Shown one piece after another: positions 1 through 7,337 of a stretch of 64,000 nucleotides of DNA. Source of the stretch: Bacillota bacterium (GTDB lineage Bacteria > Bacillota > Clostridia > Christensenellales > SZUA-584); assembly GCA_023399095.1 (NCBI GenBank), contig JAEWQS010000134.1, positions 1-64,000 of the forward strand, in the 5' to 3' direction. The position numbers and the translations under genes are program-made. The stretch's first letter is position 1. Each line of letters starts with the position of its first letter. The notes below the pieces were generated by a model. That model was not told where the DNA came from. It saw nothing but the letters and a program-made list of their open reading frames with translations, and did no database searches.

Positions 1-98
1 CCTAAAATGTAAAAGTAACTTCCTGTTTGGGGTAAAAAAGCGGAAGTTAGTCTTACACGAAGAGAAGCAACAGGCATCCACGTTTTATGCCGCGAAAG

Positions 99-207
99 CC
101 TGCTTGATAGTGAGAGGTCGGCATGGCAGGTTAAACGGCCAAGGGCATCGTCATCGATGGCCGTTAAATGCCCTACCCATGCCGACGGAGGCTCATTGTC
201 AAGCAGG
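99..207 (+). ncRNA. Structured leader RNA with predicted pseudoknot
   Basis: Nested complementary segments precede the transposase start by about 90 nt. The outer helix is 99-114 with 192-207 (16 pairs, including G-U pairs that fit an RNA read on the plus strand). The middle helix is 118-127 with 177-186 (10 perfect pairs). Inside are two interleaved 7-bp helices, 134-140 with 159-165 and 142-148 with 168-174, which together form an H-type pseudoknot. This could be a 5' leader controlling transposase expression or a separate small RNA. I do not recognise a known family. Confidence 0.5.
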
Positions 208-298
208 ATCGTGGAATAAATATCTTGTGATCTGCACTAAGAAGCTCCAGTGTCCTATAATGGCAGAAGGTTACCTGCCTGCATGGGAAGGAGCGTAC

Positions 299-1612
299 AT
301 GAATAGCAAACCCAAGGGTAACCACCTGCATCTGACATGTTCAGATCGGATTTACATTGAGCAAGCATTGGTGGAAGGGAGAAATTTTCGGGCGATTGCA
401 GCGTTTCTTTTAAAGGATCCGACTACGATATCCAAGGAGGTTAGGAAGAATAAGGCGCTTCATCCCTATTACAAGAATAAAACCAATGAATGTGTTAAGT
501 ACAAATGGTGCAGACTAAGGCATTTATGCGGTAACAAATACTGCTACGCACCATGTTCTCATTGTCGGGAAAACAATTGCAAAGATTACTGTAATCAGTA
601 TCAGAGCAACAGTTGTTCTAAACTGAAAAAGCCCCCTTATGTATGCAACGGTTGTGAAGATCGGCTGGGCGTTTGCAAGAAACCGCATTATTACTACAAA
701 GCGCGACCAGCGCAGCTGGCATATGAAAAATCGCTCGTGGAAACACGTAAAGGGATCAACCGTTCTCCGCTTGAACTGGAGTCCCTAAACGAATTAATTA
801 CACCGTTAGTACGTAACGGACAGCCGCTAGGGCACATCTTTGCTAATCATGGCGATGAGATCGGTTGTAGTCGAAAAACCTTGTACAACTATCTAAACTT
901 AGGGCTGTTCAGCGTGAGAAACATTGACCTTCCACGAAAGGTCAAGTACAAGCCAAGAAAGAAACGCAAGAGCTTGCCTAACAGAGATTATGCCTACAAG
1001 AGCGGCCGTATATATCGGGATTATGAAAAGTATATAGTTGATCATCCCGATATAAATGTAGTCGAAATGGACACTGTAAAAGGCAGCAATGAAGCCGGCA
1101 AAGTCATGCTGACGATGCTGTTCCGTCATTGTACGTTTATGCTGATATTTCTTCTTCAGGCTGGTACGCAAGAATGTGTTGGAGATGTGTTTGACCGGTT
1201 AACAGAAGTACTTGGTCTTGAAACATTTAGAAAGTTTTTTCCGGTGATTTTGACAGACAACGGATCCGAATTCAAAAACCCATGGCTGTTGGAAAAAATC
1301 CAGACCGGCGAAGAACGTACTAAAATCTTTTACTGCGACCCACAAGCCTCGTGGCAAAAGGCGAGGATTGAGAAGAATCATACTTTTATCCGGTACATCA
1401 TTCCCGGCGGAAAGAGCCTTACACGTTTCACACAGGCTGATATGATCGTAATGATGAACCACATTAACAGCACCGCTAGGGATAACCTGAACGGCAAAAC
1501 GCCATTCGAACTAGCGTCGCTGTTGCTAAATGAAGAACTGCTGAGATCATTGGGATGTATACGTATTTCCCCCGACAGCATCCTCTTGAAACCGGCACTT
1601 TTGAATAAATAA
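299..1612 (+). CDS. IS30-family transposase
   Basis: A 437-residue DDE transposase that cuts and rejoins the ends of its own insertion sequence. The N-terminal part looks like the IS30 helix-turn-helix (RAIAAFLLKDPTTISKEVRKN). It is followed by a Cys-rich stretch of about 70 residues (many CxxC and CxxxC pairs) that may bind zinc. The catalytic residues fit EMDTVKG (first D), LTDNGSEF (second D) and KARIEKNHTFIRYI (E). The start is chosen at 299 because GGAAGGAG lies 7 nt upstream; the reading frame stays open back to 104, but there it runs through the structured leader. It is longer than a classical IS30 transposase because of the Cys-rich insert. It appears intact. Confidence 0.85.
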   Translation: MNSKPKGNHLHLTCSDRIYIEQALVEGRNFRAIAAFLLKDPTTISKEVRKNKALHPYYKNKTNECVKYKWCRLRHLCGNKYCYAPCSHCRENNCKDYCNQYQSNSCSKLKKPPYVCNGCEDRLGVCKKPHYYYKARPAQLAYEKSLVETRKGINRSPLELESLNELITPLVRNGQPLGHIFANHGDEIGCSRKTLYNYLNLGLFSVRNIDLPRKVKYKPRKKRKSLPNRDYAYKSGRIYRDYEKYIVDHPDINVVEMDTVKGSNEAGKVMLTMLFRHCTFMLIFLLQAGTQECVGDVFDRLTEVLGLETFRKFFPVILTDNGSEFKNPWLLEKIQTGEERTKIFYCDPQASWQKARIEKNHTFIRYIIPGGKSLTRFTQADMIVMMNHINSTARDNLNGKTPFELASLLLNEELLRSLGCIRISPDSILLKPALLNK

Positions 1613-1788
1613 CGTCCCGCATGCAGGCAGTAATCACTCAATCGAACAACGAGACGGGTGGAATTTACTTTTGCACGGGAAAAAGCCAGCCGTCTGTTTG
1701 TTGTGGCAGTAAATCATGATCTCAGTAGTTTTCAAGGTAATTATACCCTGTTTTATCAGACTCCAACACCCTTGAAATCCACACAAAC

Positions 1789-1843
1789 TGAATTTACTGT
1801 TACACTTAACCGTTTCCAGTTGGTACTGGAAGTTAGATTTTCA
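1789..1843. repeat. Extra copies of the IS end repeat
   Basis: TGAATTTACTGTTACA (1789-1804) and GGAAGTTAGATTTTCA (1828-1843) resemble the right end repeat at 1660-1675. On the left side GGAAGTTAGTCTTACA (42-57) faces the outermost copy at 8-23. The copies could be subterminal transposase binding sites or remains of older insertions. Apart from these copies, I see nothing else in the rest of 1676-1874. Confidence 0.45.
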
Positions 1844-1874
1844 TTCAACGGTTTTTTGTCTTTATAAAGCGAAA

Positions 1875-1907
1875 AAGAGTAGTTAGGCTATTTTCCTAAC
1901 TACTCTT
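1875..1907 (-). terminator. Native ssrA terminator, displaced by the ICE
   Basis: A perfect 13-bp hairpin: AAGAGTAGTTAGG, a 7-nt loop, then CCTAACTACTCTT. Read on the minus strand it is followed by a T-rich run. It starts four bases beyond the left att core, whose minus strand ends in CCA. In the uninserted chromosome this hairpin would therefore directly follow the tmRNA 3' end. In the inserted state it instead ends recombinase transcripts, and the recombinase stop codon lies inside its stem. Confidence 0.85.
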
Positions 1908-3576
1908 AACTGGTGGAGGCGAGGGGAGTATTGCCCCCGTCGCACAATATTGCGTCAACGCCCTGATCAGAAGCATTCTGCTGCTGTTTATCACATCCTT
2001 CCCGGAGCTGCTTAAAATTTACGATATCCTCGATCTCATGGGTTATTGATATATCCTTGCAGAAGTTGAATACAACCTCTACCCTGTCTTTATAAACAAT
2101 AACCTTATCGATAAATGTTTCAACCAAAACCTTGGTCATTTTCAGAGTTCCGACTTCAAGCTGATTCCTGGCAATCCTGAACATCTTAGTAATCTCTTCT
2201 TCATTAAGCTGCTTGATATTGGCGTTCTTACATAGCTCCTGATAGCTTTCATTCAGCCGATCTTTTTCTTGCTCAATCTCACTGAGCTTCTTAGCCAGTG
2301 CAGGTGACGGTGACGCCATAATCATTTCAACAAGATTGTCGATTGATTTCGAGACTTCTTTGATCTTCTTCTCGTAATTCGCCTTCGTCTTTATATGCCC
2401 AGCGTTCTTGCTTATTTGATATTCATCATAGGCCGCACAGATTTTTGAAATCAGTGTCTCATCAAATAGATACCCAGCAAGCTTCTCCATAACAAACGTT
2501 TCAAGGTATTCCCTGCGTATCTCCTTGTTCTCGCAACCGTTCCGGCTCTTTCTCCCGGTACAAGCATAGGTCACATGCAGTGTCTTTTTACGTCCGGAAT
2601 TCTTCCGGTTTCCCGTATAGACTCTCCCGCATTCTCCGCAGATCACTTTTCTGGATAATAGGTAGACCTCCTTGGCATTATTGCATGCCCTGACTTTTTT
2701 ACGTGATTCCATTTTCTTGAGAGCTAACCTGTAGTCCTCTTCCGAAATAATCTGCGGCATGCCACCTTCAATGCGAACCATCTCTTCCTCAGCCTTATAC
2801 ATGTGGCTATTTCTCTTACCATCAATATTTTTTGAAGACATGCGATTGAAGATGTATACGCCGGTATATCGTTCATTTCTCAAAATGCTTGAAATCGAGC
2901 CTTTACCAAAAGGTTTGCCAGCCTTAGTCATATACCCCTGAGCATTTAACGCATCGGCGATTACACCATAACCGTCCCCTTCGATATACATCCGAAAAAT
3001 CATTCTGACGGCTTCGGCTTCTTTCTCATTAATGGTGTACTTTTTCGTGTCCGGATCAACATCATAACCAAGCGCTCCGGTGCCACCAGTGTGCATTCCT
3101 TTTAACGCATTTTCAGTCATGCCTTTTTGTACTTCTCTGGCAAGGTTTTTGGAGTAATATTCAGCCATGGCCTCGAGCACACTCTCCAGGATGATGCTCT
3201 CCGGGCTTTCATCGTCCAGATACTCCAATACACTCAAGAGAGAGATGCCATGCCGTTTAAGCTCTGTCCGATAACCAATGCTGTCGCTTCTATTTCGGGC
3301 AAATCTGTCGAGCTTATGAACAATAACCACATCAAACAAGTCTTTCTTAGCATCTTTGATCATGGTTAAAAACTCGGGACGGTTATCCGTCATCGCCGAT
3401 TTCGCACGGTCGATATACTCAGCAACAATGAGAATATCGTTTCGCTTAGCATATTCGTTTATCGCGCGAAGCTGAGCATCAATTGATTCGTCTCTCTGGT
3501 TATCTGAAGAAAACCTTGCGTAAACCGCTGCTCGTATTGTTCCTTTGTTATCTCTTATTTTGTCTAATACTTTCAT
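1906..3576 (-). CDS. Large serine recombinase (ICE integrase), C-terminus formed by att
   Basis: A 556-residue site-specific recombinase for integration and excision. The N-terminal resolvase domain has the Y-x-R-x-S motif (YARFSS, nucleophile probably Ser23) and KLDRFARN. A recombinase domain follows, then a zinc-ribbon (CGECG ... ACTGRKSRNGC) and a coiled coil around residues 395-450. The ATG is preceded by AGGAGG. The last codons (T-P-L-A-S-T-S-stop) are encoded by the att core plus chromosomal DNA, so the present stop codon is a product of integration. In the circular element the frame continues into 63383-63552, adding 56 residues in place of the final Ser. The integrated form is therefore a shortened version. 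Confidence 0.95.
   Translation of the reverse strand: MKVLDKIRDNKGTIRAAVYARFSSDNQRDESIDAQLRAINEYAKRNDILIVAEYIDRAKSAMTDNRPEFLTMIKDAKKDLFDVVIVHKLDRFARNRSDSIGYRTELKRHGISLLSVLEYLDDESPESIILESVLEAMAEYYSKNLAREVQKGMTENALKGMHTGGTGALGYDVDPDTKKYTINEKEAEAVRMIFRMYIEGDGYGVIADALNAQGYMTKAGKPFGKGSISSILRNERYTGVYIFNRMSSKNIDGKRNSHMYKAEEEMVRIEGGMPQIISEEDYRLALKKMESRKKVRACNNAKEVYLLSRKVICGECGRVYTGNRKNSGRKKTLHVTYACTGRKSRNGCENKEIRREYLETFVMEKLAGYLFDETLISKICAAYDEYQISKNAGHIKTKANYEKKIKEVSKSIDNLVEMIMASPSPALAKKLSEIEQEKDRLNESYQELCKNANIKQLNEEEITKMFRIARNQLEVGTLKMTKVLVETFIDKVIVYKDRVEVVFNFCKDISITHEIEDIVNFKQLREGCDKQQQNASDQGVDAILCDGGNTPLASTS
1911..1929. repeat. attL core, duplicated ssrA 3' end
   Basis: TGGTGGAGGCGAGGGGAGT is an exact copy of 63553-63571. 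It is the last 19 bases of the tmRNA gene read on the opposite strand, ending in CCA. The flanks on either side differ from those of the right copy, so 19 bp is the crossover core. It also encodes part of the recombinase C-terminus (T-P-L-A-S-T). Confidence 0.9.
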
Positions 3577-3577
3577 T

Positions 3578-3604
3578 GCTTCCTCCTTTAATAAATTAGG
3601 AAGC
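3578..3604 (-). promoter_or_regulatory. Hairpin masking the recombinase ribosome site
   Basis: Read leftward, GCTTCCT (rc of 3598-3604) can pair with AGGAAGC (rc of 3578-3584). This places part of the AGGAGG ribosome site (3582-3587) in a 7-bp stem next to the ATG at 3576. It would lower recombinase translation unless opened. The adjacent bases 3602-3620 are complementary to a stretch at the right end of the element. Confidence 0.5.
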
Positions 3605-3688
3605 TAATGCAGCATGAACATTATTAAATTGTCAATGTTCTTATTGGTTACCTTAAGTGTATCAGCTTCCATTTTATAATCAAGGCTG

Positions 3689-3826
3689 TCAAATATCTTG
3701 CTCGTTATATTGGCATTCGTAAATACAACCCATTAATGCATTAAGCAACGCCGAAAAATCAATTGCGCTGCTTTCATTATAAGATATCTTGAAATTCTGA
3801 ATTCGACTCTCCACTCTTTTCTTCAT
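3689..3826 (-). CDS. Small protein upstream of the recombinase
   Basis: A 45-residue frame starting MKKRVESRIQNF, with GAAAGG 8 nt before the ATG, directly after a strong terminator hairpin. The family is unknown. After its stop, the +1 frame stays open to about 3608 (ending ...NLIMFMLH), so this could be a longer gene broken by a frameshift, or two overlapping short frames. Position suggests a small regulator or directionality factor for the recombinase, but nothing in the sequence proves it. Confidence 0.4.
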   Translation of the reverse strand: MKKRVESRIQNFKISYNESSAIDFSALLNALMGCIYECQYNEQDI

Positions 3827-3848
3827 ACTTTTTTCCTTTCATGAGCAG

Positions 3849-4240
3849 ATAAAAACAGGGTACAATCGCATCAGAGATTGCGCCCTGTTGATATCAGTTT
3901 TTATCATTAAGCATCATGAACGGCAATTGGCTATTGCCTCATTGGAATCTCACCACCCCCTCAACGAGCGGGGTACACTCTGGGACTTAACCTCGACTAT
4001 GCACAAGTATCATTATCCATCCATGTGGGTCGTCGCCAGAGCCTGCCACAGCTCATTTTGACATCAGTATTGATCGCTCCCGCGCTTGCGGTCATGGCGT
4101 ACCTGTCATCCGGCTTTCCCTTCCCGGGTCACATGGAGAAAGTATTCATTTCTGCCTTTATTCATTTTTCAAGGTACAGAGAGCAGAAAACTGCTCTCAT
4201 ACCCTGAAAGGAAAAAAAGGGGCAAATGCGGAAAAAAATT
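3849..4240 (-). ncRNA. Structured leader or small RNA ending in a terminator
   Basis: There is no credible gene between the sigma-like gene and the small ORF, but many helices. They are 4179-4186 with 4191-4198 (8 bp, AAAA loop), 4020-4027 with 4130-4137 (8 bp, enclosing several small hairpins such as CCGC-GCTT-GCGG), and 3922-3927 with 3933-3938. A strong terminator follows at 3854-3889 (stems of 7 and 5 bp with T-run on the minus strand). The terminator comes just before the ribosome site of the 45-residue ORF and the recombinase. It looks like a structured attenuator or a stand-alone RNA. I cannot name its family. Confidence 0.5.
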
Positions 4241-4241
4241 T

Positions 4242-4685
4242 TTAAAAAAATGAATTTAAGCCTAACACTTTTCTCAGTTTCTGAAGAATTTTATTCTTAC
4301 GGTATCTGATAGTACCTTCATCTACCCCCAATTGCCGAGAAATCTCTCTACAAGAAAACTCATAAAAAAAGAGCAACCTTATCAGCTGTTTATCAGCTGC
4401 ATTCAGTTGCTCTATGGCATTTAGCATTAATTCAATCAGTATATTCTTTTCCGCCTCTTCCTCCACTGATATTTGTGGATTTGCGGATAATAGATCTATC
4501 GGCATCCCGTCTTCAAGTGCTTTTTCATAAGATATCCTTTTCCCCCATTCCTGTCTGCGAACATATTTCTTTCGTTCAAGCTCTGCATAATACTGAGCGT
4601 ATTCGTCTCCGGTGACAATAAACATCACATCACCTATTCGTATCGTTCCTTTTCTACGATGTTTCTTATAACATCCATCTTTCAT
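4242..4685 (-). CDS. Sigma-70 region 4-like regulator
   Basis: A 147-residue protein whose C-terminal half resembles sigma region 4. It has LNAADKQLIRLLFFYEFSCREISRQLGVDEGTIRYRKNKIL, a helix-turn-helix, after a short acidic linker. Sigma-like proteins of this size are common beside recombinases in Gram-positive conjugative elements. The start at 4685 is set by GGAGG 8 nt upstream; an earlier ATG overlaps that site. An 8-bp inverted repeat (about 4700-4722) lies just before the ribosome site. It probably activates element genes, but its target promoter is not visible here. Confidence 0.7.
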   Translation of the reverse strand: MKDGCYKKHRRKGTIRIGDVMFIVTGDEYAQYYAELERKKYVRRQEWGKRISYEKALEDGMPIDLLSANPQISVEEEAEKNILIELMLNAIEQLNAADKQLIRLLFFYEFSCREISRQLGVDEGTIRYRKNKILQKLRKVLGLNSFF

Positions 4686-4776
4686 TGAATAAGCCTCCAT
4701 TCTGATTTGTGTTGGATTAATCAGAACGAAGGCCGGTGGAGCTCGTATGTACACAGGGTTTCCTTCCCCAAAACAA

Positions 4777-4806
4777 GAAGGCCGCAGATTAAAACCTGCG
4801 ACCTTC
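4777..4806 (-). terminator. Terminator before the sigma-like gene
   Basis: GAAGG-C-CGCAG pairs with CTGCG-A-CCTTC around an 8-nt loop. A moderately T-rich stretch follows on the minus strand. It lies about 90 nt before the sigma-like start codon. Confidence 0.55.
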
Positions 4807-4844
4807 TTTAATGGTTATTTATTTGGGAAAAGCATAATAAAATA

Positions 4845-4867
4845 GCCCCGACTATTTCAGCCGAGGC
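4845..4867 (-). terminator. Terminator after the 185-residue regulator
   Basis: A 9-bp stem with two G-U pairs as RNA on the minus strand, with a GAAAT loop, followed by TATTTTATT. No promoter sequence is obvious in the rest of 4868-4982. Confidence 0.6.
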
Positions 4868-4982
4868 AAAGGCATGCGGTTCCCACTATAACCATTCTAT
4901 TCATATTGACATACACTTACAATTCGCTTTGGGTACGTATTTGGTTCTCTATCCGTACATCATATATCCACTAATGGTTCGG

Positions 4983-5540
4983 TCATGGTTCACATTTTGA
5001 AAACTCAGTGATATCTGTTCCTGATAAGTAGTCCCTTATTGGCGGGATTATATATCCCCATAGTATAACCCCGAAAAGGTTGATTGCTTCCTTCTTTCGC
5101 TTATAATATTGGGTCCTTTCTATATTAAGCGTATCAATAAGCTCAGCATCTGTATACTTAACCATATTGATATATTGCTTGACCAATATATCAAAATAGA
5201 GCTGGCCCAAATCCGGATAAGCATATAATTTTAACAGCGCTTTATCAACCAGATCAACAAGCAGCTTTGTCTCTGCGATACTTAGTAATTTGCTTTCAGC
5301 TTTCTCTTTATCAATATCACTGTCGAAATCATATGAAAGATAATTAGCCAGTTCAGCAATTCTCCTTCCACCGAAATCATAGGCTTCGGCGTCGGCATCA
5401 TACATAACTTCTTGGGTTCTCCATACAACATCACGGTATATACGAAGCAACAGTTTAGCTTTATGATAAACCTTAATATTAATCTGCTTATCACGATCAA
5501 CAATCAAGGCAAGCTTTTTCAGAGGGTAGTCTTCTTTCAT
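4983..5540 (-). CDS. Unknown protein with sigma/ArpU-like C-terminal helices
   Basis: A 185-residue, mostly helical protein. The segment TDAELIDTLNIERTQYYKRKKEAINLFGVILWG looks like the helix-turn-helix of phage late-gene regulators of the ArpU/RinA kind, but I cannot place it firmly. GGAGG lies 7 nt before the ATG. It is the second gene of the operon starting at the LexA-boxed promoter (17 nt after the 91-residue gene), so it is probably made after DNA damage. Confidence 0.55.
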   Translation of the reverse strand: MKEDYPLKKLALIVDRDKQINIKVYHKAKLLLRIYRDVVWRTQEVMYDADAEAYDFGGRRIAELANYLSYDFDSDIDKEKAESKLLSIAETKLLVDLVDKALLKLYAYPDLGQLYFDILVKQYINMVKYTDAELIDTLNIERTQYYKRKKEAINLFGVILWGYIIPPIRDYLSGTDITEFSKCEP

Positions 5541-5557
5541 TTCTAAGCCTCCATAAA

Positions 5558-5830
5558 TTATCTCAGCTCTGTAGTGGTCATTTTCAAATTCCCCTTCTTT
5601 TTTTCATATTCGATCATGCTCTCAGTATCATTAAAAAAAGGAATTATCATTGTTTTGCCAGTCGCTGAATAATAAAACGCAGTGTAAAGCTGACCCTCTT
5701 CATCTGAATACAGTGGTACAGGGCAATCAAAATCATGGACTGGTTTTAAGGACTTGTTGTTAGAAAGAATTGACGATGACGATTCTTTCGTTTGCTGTGT
5801 ATGTTTTTTTAACTCAATTACGTTGCCCAT
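5558..5830 (-). CDS. Unknown 90-residue protein, first gene after the SOS-type promoter
   Basis: Starts MGNVIELKKHT with GGAGGAG 10 nt upstream. Polar residues (TKESSSS, NNKS) lie near the N-terminus, then a compact hydrophobic part (AFYYSATGKTMIIPFFND). No family recognised. The predicted transcription start at about 5860 rules out the longer reading that begins further upstream. As first gene of a LexA-boxed operon it may be an excision or anti-repression factor; this is inference from position only. Confidence 0.6.
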   Translation of the reverse strand: MGNVIELKKHTQQTKESSSSILSNNKSLKPVHDFDCPVPLYSDEEGQLYTAFYYSATGKTMIIPFFNDTESMIEYEKKKGNLKMTTTELR

Positions 5831-5866
5831 TTCGTTTTTCTCCTCCGGTTCTGGTTTATGGTTATA

Positions 5867-5895
5867 ATTATATCGAACATTTGTTCTATGGTCAA
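5867..5895 (-). promoter_or_regulatory. Promoter with LexA (SOS) box in the spacer
   Basis: Read leftward: TTGACC (5890-5895), a 17-bp spacer, then TATAAT (5867-5872). The spacer contains GAACAAATGTTC (5875-5886), which fits the Bacillus LexA/DinR core GAAC-RNRY-GTTY. A repressor bound there would block both promoter elements. It drives 5830 and the genes leftward, towards the recombinase. Confidence 0.8.
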
Positions 5896-5983
5896 TATCA
5901 TTATAAGTCCTTCCATGTACCAAAAAGGGGACAATAAACGAAAACTAAATGGCCTTAATTGAAAAACTTAATAGTAATTTTTA

Positions 5984-6550
5984 TTATAATTTTAATAAGG
6001 CGTTAAAAAGTTCTACTGTTGCCAAAGCATCATCTAGCGCAGAATGACGTTCTTTAACTGAAATATCGAAGTATTTAAACGCTTTAGCAGAACTTGAAAT
6101 ATTATCTTCTATCTTACCCAAATAAACTAAATACCTGAGAATAGAATATGTATCAAGAATCCTATGAGAAAATAGATTTCCATACGATACATTATTATTG
6201 GCTAAAAAGAATTTTAGAAAACCTACATCGAATTGTGTATTATGCCCAGCAAGTGGTACCAATGTATCTGTTGGAAAATTTATAGTACAAAATCTTTTAA
6301 TTTCTTCTATTATTTTTTTGTGCGTTATAGCTTTTTTTTCGTGTTCGGTTTTATTAAATTTATTTATTTTTTGAGCTTCTTTTGTAAAGATATAACTATT
6401 GTTCTTAACAAACAATTCTATTGAATCTATTATTCCCAGCTCAACATCCCAGGCAACCATACCAATAGATAGTAACGAATGTTTATTTGGATTAACCCCC
6501 CCAGTTTCCGTATCAATAAATAATAAGCGTTTGTCTGTAATGTTTTTCAC
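5984..6550 (-). CDS. DEDDh 3'-5' exonuclease (DnaQ-like)
   Basis: A 188-residue exonuclease-fold protein with the full acidic set: FIDTETGG (first D and E), AGHNTQFDVGF (second D) and HSALDDALATVE (H and last D). The family removes nucleotides from DNA or RNA 3' ends using two metal ions. A GTG start at 6550 overlaps the stop of the preceding gene (GTGA) with GGGGGAAG upstream; a TTG at 6568 in frame is a weaker choice. It is the last gene of the Ssp-like operon and could trim nicked or degraded DNA. Confidence 0.75.
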   Translation of the reverse strand: MKNITDKRLLFIDTETGGVNPNKHSLLSIGMVAWDVELGIIDSIELFVKNNSYIFTKEAQKINKFNKTEHEKKAITHKKIIEEIKRFCTINFPTDTLVPLAGHNTQFDVGFLKFFLANNNVSYGNLFSHRILDTYSILRYLVYLGKIEDNISSSAKAFKYFDISVKERHSALDDALATVELFNALLKL

Positions 6551-7320
6551 TTTTCTTCCCCCGTCCAAACGATTGAATTCTCATGAATAGCGTCTATTTC
6601 ATTTCTGATATATTCGTACATAGAACCTCCTCTAGCAACTTTTATTGCAGGAACATAACTTTTCTCCTTCTTATGGTTAAAAGGAGCCATAAAACCAATA
6701 TTATCTATCAAGTAATAACTACTTTGGAATGTGCCATTATATAAGAATACGCTAGCACCGAGCTGGGAAAATACTTTTGCAGATTGTTTAATTCTACTTA
6801 CAATTTCCTCAATAGAGTATGAAAATCTCATTGATAATGAAGAAACTACTATTGGGTCTAAATAGTTTGGAAAATAAATAGTTATTTTAGCTTTATCCCT
6901 GGTTAACTCTTCAAGTGCTTGCAAATTATAATTACGCCAGGTTTCACCATATGAAAAGGCGATTGTTAAAGTATTTGCATATTTTAATTCTTCTCTCCAA
7001 ATGATCTTTTTAAAATCGCTATAAACATATTCAATTCCACTTTCATTTATATTGGTAGATATTTTAGCTAGATGCAACATATCTTTAGCAAAAGACCTTT
7101 TCCCAATGGTTTCCCAAAGAGTAAAAACAATTAGGAGAGAAAAAACCGTACTAAAAACTGAAAGTAAAAATATTCTCGTATTATTTGACTGTGTCCATTC
7201 ATAACTTGTAAAATATATACCAACGCCAAATATAATTATAAGTAGCAAAGAGATACATAAGATTTTGTAGTTTATGCCTTCTCGTAATTGTGAAAGTATT
7301 CTTGAAGATTTTTTATCCAT
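6547..7320 (-). CDS. Two-TM protein with degenerate PLD-like cytosolic domain
   Basis: 257 residues. Two hydrophobic helices near residues 17-40 and 48-70 place it in the membrane, and the remaining 180 residues are soluble. The soluble part resembles half of a phospholipase D-like fold (strand-rich, YYLIDNIGFMAPF near where HKD proteins carry H-x-K). It lacks the catalytic His and Lys, so it is probably a sensor or scaffold rather than an enzyme. The ATG has AGGAG upstream and follows the active-looking PLD-like gene by 17 nt. Function is not established. Confidence 0.55.
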   Translation of the reverse strand: MDKKSSRILSQLREGINYKILCISLLLIIIFGVGIYFTSYEWTQSNNTRIFLLSVFSTVFSLLIVFTLWETIGKRSFAKDMLHLAKISTNINESGIEYVYSDFKKIIWREELKYANTLTIAFSYGETWRNYNLQALEELTRDKAKITIYFPNYLDPIVVSSLSMRFSYSIEEIVSRIKQSAKVFSQLGASVFLYNGTFQSSYYLIDNIGFMAPFNHKKEKSYVPAIKVARGGSMYEYIRNEIDAIHENSIVWTGEEK

Positions 7321-7337
7321 AAATCCTCTCCTATAAA

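Larger units (their letters stand above)
8..1675 (+). mobile_element. IS30-family insertion sequence
   Basis: One transposase gene is flanked by a matching inverted pair: TGTAAAAGTAACTTCC at 8-23 and GGAATTTACTTTTGCA at 1660-1675 (14 of 16 positions complementary). Further related copies lie at 42-57, 1789-1804 and 1828-1843, so the true right end could be as far as about 1843. The insertion lies outside the ICE, on the chromosomal side of its left attachment site. The exact ends and any target duplication cannot be fixed because the window starts only 7 bases before the left repeat. Confidence 0.75.

Noticed and set aside
1658..1867. 69-residue plus-strand reading frame after the IS transposase
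   Set aside because: No ribosome site, composition of terminal repeats; it overlaps the repeated IS end sequences.
4025..4207. 60-residue plus-strand reading frame
   Set aside because: Lies within the helix-rich region, with no good ribosome site; the frame looks incidental to the structured RNA.
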